Source of the DNA: Owenia fusiformis
Taxonomy: Eukaryota; Annelida; Polychaeta; Sabellida; Oweniidae
Length of the DNA: 64,000 bases
NCBI GenBank assembly: GCA_903813345.2
Contig: CAIIXF020000007.1
Span: forward strand, 16,970,714 to 17,034,713
Reading direction: 5' to 3'
The notes under the pieces were generated by a model. It was not told the DNA's origin. It ran no database searches and worked only from the letters and a program-made list of their open reading frames with translations. Position numbers and translations under genes: made by a program. Positions 1 to 9,200 of the stretch are shown in pieces (position 1 is the stretch's first letter; each line of letters starts with the position of its first letter).

Positions 1-268
1 TACATATGTTTATATAAACAAATCTGGGTCATTTGAAATAAGTTCAAACATATAGAGAAATGGATTAAAAACAAAAATAGAACAACAGCGTTAATATGCA
101 AAATATCACCACATGCTATTTGCTACAGATGCCAAACACCAACCATCGAGTGTTGAACATTGAACAATATCCACAAAAAAGTTGGAGACTATACAATATG
201 TCACTACTTGTGGTGGTGACATAAAAATGGAATGAATACTGTATATATGTACTGAGTTTATGTAGTAC

Positions 269-3200
269 CTGTTCCATGACTTCAGGTGCCATCCAACATG
301 GTGTTCCTACAAATGTGTGTCGACATTGATCCCTGGACAGATCTTTACCAGTTGCCAGCCATGCAGATACTCCAAAATCTGAAAAATGAGGAAGAGAAAT
401 TATTTCACCATATAGTAAAACCTGAACATGCCCCGTGTAGACTGTTTTTGTAACAATATTACTCATATTTTGAAGACTGGAACTGCCAAGGGAGCTTGAA
501 TAATACCATAATATTTGTAATGACCATCTCCCAACAAAATACTTGGTCCAAAGAGAACCTTATATAAATATTTTTACCAAATTGTTCCACTGCATGCAAC
601 AGAGTATCGAGAATAATGTCTGCAAATCCTCCTTGGAGTGACCTTGAACTCCCATGAGCAAATAAGCATGTTTTGACATTTGACCTTTCAGGCAAACTGA
701 TAGCACAGGCTTCACTTAAGCAATCAATTTACAGAGAGAGATAGTGGTTGATTAATTTTGAATGAAATACAAAGAAAATATGAACTTAGTCTTAACATTC
801 ACGTCAAGGGCTAGAGTTATGTTATCATTGATATATTTTGACATTTCAGCTATAAATGTGCATACCTACTAACAAGAATCTTCATGCCTCACACTAAACC
901 ATAAACTAACAAAAGTTTAACCCAAACTTTTTCACTCTTATTTATATGTAATGGTATGATTTAGAAGACTCAATAAAATATATTATACTATCTTGTGATG
1001 ACTCCTCAATCTTGATTTGTGATGACTTCTTCAAAAGGCCTATATGTCATGTGCTTCTAGGCTTGCTACCTTCATATTTTTAAAGGCTGTCTTGTCAGGG
1101 TATTAAGAGTAAATCTACATAGTGTTTCGATATTACTGTCCCCCATTCTTGATAGTTTCCCCTCATGTTATATATCATGTGACTTGTTCAATCAATGTCA
1201 CAAAGTTGAATTTTAAAGAATGAAAATTTTAACACAATCAATCATTTTTCATTGAACACACACTCATTCATAATTTAATTTCTCTTATTAAAGTAATGGT
1301 GGCCCTGAAAAGGGCCGTTTTGTTTGTTTGAGATCTTATCTCATTATAAGATCTGGTTAAAGGCCTGTTGTAGGCTGGCTTCAGCAATAGCAGTGTCATA
1401 TTCATACTTCTTGGTCTCTGCAAAGACACAGAACATCTGCATAGTCTCTTCATAGCACGCCATCTTCAGGCGTAGACTGTAACAGAAGGCTGATTTCTGG
1501 TTTCTCTTGGCTCTTTTGTAACGGGTCTTCAGCATGGAGATCTTGTACCTTATGGCCACCACTTGCTCAGCTGCCTTGATGCATGCTTTACGTAGGGCTG
1601 CAATCCTGTCTGGGTCACAGGTATACATGGGGTTGTCAATGGCAAGGCTGTTTGATGATTCCATGTTGATTGATTTGATTTTGGTTGTTAGCTTGTATGT
1701 TTCAGTTGTAGATAATGATTCCCTTCCAGTCTGCTTGGTATTTATAAGAAATCGGAGTGACATTTGAGCAAGGGATTTAGACTGTGACATCTCTTCTCAG
1801 AGAATGACATGACATTGAGTAGTGTTGTCAAGACATTGAGCAGCTAGTATGACATCATTTTGAGTAGGTGTCAAATGGATATATTTCTATAATGGAAAGA
1901 TTTCAGTAGATTGCATTGTTTATAAAATCATGGGTGTATAAAACAGGGGATTATTTTGAGCAGTCATGCCAAACAGGAGATTAACCGTAGGAGATTAACA
2001 GGGAGATTATGAGGAAGATTATCTGTGAACAAATAAACATAATCAGGAGATTAAAACATAATGTTGAAAAGTAGGTGATTACAAATCCAGGGATAGATTA
2101 AAAAAATCTAAAATTATAATCTCAATCATTTACAACCTCTGTATGAGTAACTAAATTCATTCCAATGACATAATATGCCTGCATCATAAAGTTAACTTTG
2201 CATCTCTATTTTTAGAACTTAATATTTCTATCATTGTCAAATATGTATTAGACAAAATGCCCTAAGAGAAAGTAACACCCAAGATATGGCCAGTCATAAC
2301 ATACATGTGCAAAACACTCGTGAAATAATTCCTAATTTTTTTTTGCAAAAACTTGGGTTTGTGAAAATTTTGCAGTATTCTTTTAAGACATTTTTGAAAT
2401 ACTGACATTTTACAATACAAAAACTGGAAAGATGTTTGAAAGAAATCACTGATTCAAAGAGGATTTGCCAGATGAAATCATATTTGTGATGGCAGTAAAT
2501 TGATTGAAATAAACAATTTAAAACATAACCATATGAATCAATGAATCAGTTTCTATTTTGTAAACAAAAGGTGGCCCAGAAAGTATCTTAATTAAAACTG
2601 AATAATAAATACTAGATAAAGATTTAATCAGACATAGCTGGTATTCACATTCATCACACACAACCATAAAAATCATGATTCAGTTTCTCTTTTGTAAGTA
2701 AGAGGTGGCCCTGAAAAGGGCCGTTTGTTGTTTGAAATGTCTCATTATAAATACCGCATCCAAGCAGCAGCTATCGCACTGTGATATTTACACTTCTTGC
2801 ACTCGGCATCATCATATAACACTTGCAGTGCCTCCTCATAGTGGCTCAACATCTTGAGACGTAGACCGTACATGTAACAGAATTTCTGCTTCTGGCTCTG
2901 CTTCAGTTGCTTGTAGCGGCTCTTGATCATGTGGATCTTGTCACAGAGGTTGATACACTGCTCAGCAGCCTCCATGAAGTCAGTGCGAAGCTGAAGGATC
3001 TTGTATTTCTCACAGGATGACATTAGAGGGTAGACAACACTCAGGCCATCTTGCAGATTGTCAAATGCTTTCATTGTTGTGTTCATTGTGTGTTCTTGGG
3101 AGGTTATGAATCACAATCCATCTCCCTGTGTATTTATTGGAAATTGGTCACATTTGAGCAAGGGATTTAAACAGTGACATCTCTTCTCAGGGAATGACAT

Positions 3201-6200
3201 GACATTGAGTAGTGCTACAGAGATATGACATCATTTTGAGTAGATGTATTACTGTCATACCAATGGATTATGTCTTGAAATCTTGGATACTTACAACAAA
3301 GAGATTATCTCTGATTGTTTTTTATTGCACAACAAACATCTTTATCTTATTACAATCCCAATTGCTCCCACTGTTGGGACGGAACGGATACAACATTTTC
3401 CTATTACATAGAATGATTTCTATGATCATAAGATTGCATTACGTGGAAGTTTAAAACATGGGGATCACTCTTACTATCAAGAACTTTATACATTTTAGAT
3501 GTTTTGAACAGACCAGGCTCTATGTCTATAGAAAATATCAAAAAATGGCTCTGTGACAGCTTTTTTTTAATAATGTACTACTAAAACATAGTTTTACCTG
3601 CAATTCTAACTGTTCCATCTTCACCTAGTAATATGTTCCCAGCCTTGATGTCCCTATAACAGAAAACATGCACCAATGAGAATGGCAAGGATGTGCTCTT
3701 CTGCCAAAGGTAATGCATCATAGGGTTTTCATACATTTTCATCTAATCTCTTATGTGTAGTGGGTGAATATATTTTTAGTGGAATATTTTTACAGAACTT
3801 CTGTAGGTTAATGATGAAGAGTGAAAAATTCAGGGACTAAAATATGACACTTAATATCTACAAATTCAAAAAATAAGATAAAACCAAAAAATCTACAAAT
3901 TCAGGCCTCCTAGGTTTTGACTCATGCGGTCGTCAGAACCAGTCTCGCTGACCTCTTCTGAGCTTATTTCCCCACTCGCGCATTGACTTCGTACATTGCT
4001 AACCACACACCTGATTGGTTCTTTGGAAGGGAACTTGATGCACGTGTGGAGAAATAAGTTTGGGGGACAGGAACTGGTGGTTCGCGACTGAAGAAATGAT
4101 ACTCCCATTATGAGAATGTTGTTCGGGTGGAAGGAATGCGGTCAGCGAGGTCGAGGGAATCTCAACTAGGATGCCTGAAATTGCTGATACTAACAATGTT
4201 CTCCTTATATGTAGGTTAATGTTACCTGTGTATTTGTCCGTTGGCATGGAAATAATCTAGCGCCTTAAGTACTTCTTTTAAAATAGTTGCTATAGTTACT
4301 TCATCTAAAACGCCATTTTTATAATTGCCACTTCTAACTCTCTGTTTTATTATATCGAGTAGAGAGCCTGGAAAAAAACATCAATTAATATTTAAATCAA
4401 TTTTTGTTTTAGTGTCAAAATATTACTAAATATTTTTCATTATGCTAACAATAGCCATATATAACATCTAAATCTTGTGCATGTAACAGTAAACCAGTCA
4501 ACTGCACATTCTTTTCTTCATCCCATTACTTTTGTTTGAATATAATTGAATAAGCTTGAATGTACATTATACATTACACATACCAGTTACTGTATATGAT
4601 TATCAAACATGGCATCAACATTTTAATCATGTATGAACATGATCTTAACCTTTAGAGGACAACCAAAAATATAACCACCTACTATTCAACATGAACACTG
4701 ATCCATAGACGAGTATCTAGTCATTTTTACCATTTACATGAACCAGTTTACAAGTTCCATAATTCTTTATCAAAACAACCATACCATTTAACTATGGATT
4801 TGAAAAATAAATCAAAAATCATTCCGACATAAGACCTACCTCCACTTACTAATTGCAGGACAATCCACAGTTCATCAACATCCATGAAAGACGTGTGATA
4901 TTGGACAACATTCTCATGTTTACACTGGCTCATCACAGTGATTTCTTTCTAGAAATTTAGCCTCTTCAATTTACAGTACATCTCAAAACCTTTGATCCTT
5001 ACTAGGTCATTTAAGATCAATTTTGAGATGGGCTGTAGATTAAAGTAATATGTTAAGACATTTCCCCAGAGCTTGGTATGAGTAGTTTAAGCATGATTTT
5101 TATCTAAATGCCTTAGAGTTCTAAATATTAAGAAAAAGTGAACCTTATGCTAAAGGAACCCATTTTGCTGATCTTCCCAAATTGCCGTAAACAAGGTAAT
5201 GGAAGGTAATATTTCTTGAATAACATTCAAAATAACAGGTGCAAAGCAATGCCATTTTTGTATGTATGTCTGCATTACAGACCCTTCTACTCCACCATTT
5301 GTTGGGTGTAAGTAAGTCAGACAAACTTGCATATGCATGGGGGAATATTACATACAAGGACTTATGGCTTACAGTATCTAGACGTGTCTAGAAATAATAC
5401 CAATTAGACCCTTTAGGGAAACATGTCCAAACATAGATAACCGAGAATGTAATCCTCTTTCCAATTTAAAGGCCACCATTTTCAAAATGGTTGCTCGCTA
5501 GACAAGTTGTCACCAGCAGAAGTAATATGCTTTTAAGTAGCCACATATAAAATTGAAAAAAATCGCCCACACATACATGTAAATGCTGGCCATTTTCTAA
5601 AATGGCCACCTAATACCCAAAATGTCATAAGACAGTGTGCAATCCTTACCAGTATTCACATATCAAATATGAACAAAATCGCTCTATTACTTTTTGAATT
5701 ATAATAAAAAATGTAAAATAACACACATAAAAATAGTGGCCATTTTTCAAAATGGCCGACTACTCCCCAAAGTTTTATTTGACAATGTGCCATGCTTAAG
5801 TATTCACATATCAAATATGAACAAAATCGCTCCAATACTTTTTGAGTTATAGTAAAAAATGTAAAAATGACAGCCATTTTTAAAATGGCCACCTACTACG
5901 CGAAGTGTCATGAGAGAGTGTGCAAGGCTCATAAGTATTCACATATCAAATATGAACAAAATCGCTCTACTACTTTTCAAGTTATAGTAAAAAACGTAAA
6001 AAATGGTGGCCATTTTTCAAAATGGCCGCCTACTACCCAAAGTGTCATTAGACAGTGTGTATAGTATTCACATATAAAATATGAACAAAATCGCTCTACT
6101 ACTTTTTGAGTTAAAGTAAAAAATGTAAAATAACGCACGTAAAAATGGCGGCCGTTTTTCAATATGGCGGCCTACTACCCAAAATTTCATTAGACATTGG

Positions 6201-9200
6201 GCCATACTTAAAGTATTCACATACCAAATATGACCAAAATCGCTCCACTACTTTTCAAGTTACAGCAATAATCGTAAAAAGACATGCAAAGCTAGGCAGC
6301 CATTTTTCAAGATGGCTGCCAGGTATTTCTTCTGTATTTACATTTCTAGATTAATCAATGTCCTATATAACTTTTTTTACATTTAAAACATATTGCTATT
6401 ACAGTTTTATATGCAGTACCTAAATTACAGTAAAATCGGCACTAAAATGGCCGCCTTTTTTAAATGAGTGGCCATTTTGAAAATCGGTTTTCGAGCAGAA
6501 CTTCTACCCCCATTGCCATTAGGTATATGTGTACAAAATATGAACAAAATCGGGCTTAGGGTATTTGAGTTATTGCCAGGACAGACAGACGGATGGATGG
6601 ACGAACGTACGTACGGACGGACAGACAGACGGACGGACAGATGGACGGAGGCGTTCCCTATATCCCTCCGAACTTTGTTCGATGGGATAATAATTAACCT
6701 ACCTTATAACTGAGCTCATCTTCTAGAGGAATGTCTACTCTATGACTTATATAGAAGATAACCTATGATCTTTGAGGGATGCGGTATATATCATTCAGGG
6801 GTATACATTTGAAAAAAGATATCTACAGTAGACTGGCTTTGGTAGGATTATTTCATTTTTGAGGCTAATATTCTAATCTAATATTATAAGGAATACCACA
6901 ATACTAGATTTAATATACCTTCTATTAAGAGAAAGATTCAAATGGTTTGCTAACCAAGGGTGGACCATTGGATCTTGGGGAATCCTGACATTTTTACACA
7001 CAACCAGTTGATTCAAAATGAGGAAAGAATTGGACCCATTCTATGTTTTATGCATAATGAAAGCTAAAATACTTTTTCTCACTTAGCAATGATTTAGAAT
7101 ATAAGAAGAATCAAACACAGGACTTTATGTGAAATAACTTGTTCAGTCCGAAAAATATATCTTTTTCTAAAACTGTTTGGTTATGCCTCTCCCAAGATTC
7201 AATGGCGCCCCACTTAGGGGAAAGGATCTTGCCTACCTCCACTACATAATTGCATAATAACCCAGAGCTCATCCTTAGCCACAAATGAAGTGTGGTAAAA
7301 TACAACATTTTCGTGGTTACATTGACTCATAGCCTGGATTTCTTTCTGCAAATAAATTATTTATTTAATTAAACTTATCTAGAGTGAATAAATAAATGCA
7401 TGTTCCCTAGGTGGTCTTCTATCGATTAAATACAGCATTGTGTCTCAACAACAATTTAGATCTGAATATACTCATGTTAATCAAAGAAATGTAATTTTAA
7501 TGACTTTAGAAATTTATAAAATTTCACATGAGTTTTTTTTATTAATCTTCACACTTCACAGTACATTTACTCAAAAATAAGCAATTGACATACCAAATAC
7601 AGTGTAACTGCCAACATTGACAACATTTTGAACGTTTTTAACATCTTATCCATGGAACAAAGTTCTATTCACCAATATTTAAACATAATGATTGTTGACA
7701 AACACAAGGTGTATGTACGATAGAAGACACTTACATACAAGGAAGGTAATATATTGGGCGAAGGGCGGGTATGGTTATGCACATTCTTGATAAATGAAAG
7801 GTATTTTAAATAATACAATTATCTATTCTATTGTATTTATTTTGCAAAAATACTTTTTATTTGGTATAACAACATAGTCATGTTGAATAAATGGTAGCGA
7901 ATAAATACTATAATTAGATACAATAAACCAGGCCTGTAGCCAGGATTTGCCAAGGGGGGGGGGGTCAGTTTTCAAAAATTTCCAAGGGGTCACATTTGAC
8001 AATTTTGGCCCAAAAATCACTTGAGAAATGCTCAAATTGGTGAAAAACTGCATGATTTTGAAAGAATTTTTGGCCAGGGGATCCTTGCGAACCCCCCCCC
8101 CCCCCCCCACTGGCTACGGGCCTGTAAACAGATATCTTAGATTCAATAATGTAAGCTTTATAGTTCACTATACAGTAGTTCACATGTTATAAATCCTTTT
8201 CATTCTTGAGTAAACAAAATAAAATGTCAACTGATTTATATGAATGGGTCAGAGACTTTAAAAGTTTGAGAACAACTTTCATCATTGAGCCCGCTCAATG
8301 TTTACTTCGTAAAGTTGGCATTTAGATAACTAGCATCAAAGCCTGGTAGAATAGAGAGTACAGTAAGTTAATCTTCACTGAATCAACATCCAATTTATAC
8401 CTAGCTATATGACAAAAATCATTTATACATTTTCATATATACACATAGCATAGGGTGGCCAGATCATTAAAATAGACAAGGCAAATTTAAATAGGTGAGG
8501 AAAATTGAGCTGAATGAGACATTATTCTACCATTGGACTTTCACTGAATAAATATATCTGCAAAATTTTGGTGACGCAACTGCCTTGTCTGTCTTATGCC
8601 TGTCTGTCTGATCAGTGATACCATTGACTATTATAGATGCATTCACGATATCATTCACATTGTAACCCTACAGCTCATTTGGTAATAGTTTACTGAATAA
8701 TTTATCAATTCCCAAGAGAGATTATTTCAAAACAATGTAAATATAGAAATTTTATTTGATATAATCTCTAAAGTCAACTCATAATCAAGGCAATTGTATG
8801 GATTTTCAAGAGTTATGAATCATGATCATGACAGCATTAGGCTGTTACTTTCTTTTGGCCAAACTTCCTCCAGGGATATCTAGATCCTTATTAACTATGA
8901 ATTATCTGTTAAAATTAAAAGTCAAAATTATCGAATTTTTAAGAACATTATTTACTTTTACTCATGAGTTTAAGATATAAACCAAAAACAAATATTGACA
9001 TGTTTTGGTGTGATGTCCCAAATATTTAAACAACTGGGTGCTGCCCATGTGGAACATTTGAAAATGTACCACCTTGCTGAAAATCTGTTTGCACCTTGTG
9101 ATGCAATATTATATCTAATATTCACCAGAACAGCTTCACCAAAACAGCTCAATCTAGTATTACTAAATCTTTCAGCTGTCATCAAGTTGGTCACCCTCCA

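Noticed and set aside
1344-1790. 148-codon reading of gene A from the ATG at 1790
   Set aside because: A TATA box (1739-1746) and the shared promoter block lie within the extra 42 codons, and gene B has no matching extension; the ATG at 1664 is preferred.
4840-4948. Exon 3b as a processed pseudogene or second kinase gene
   Set aside because: It has its own intact splice sites, no other duplicated exons accompany it, and it sits in order within one gene.
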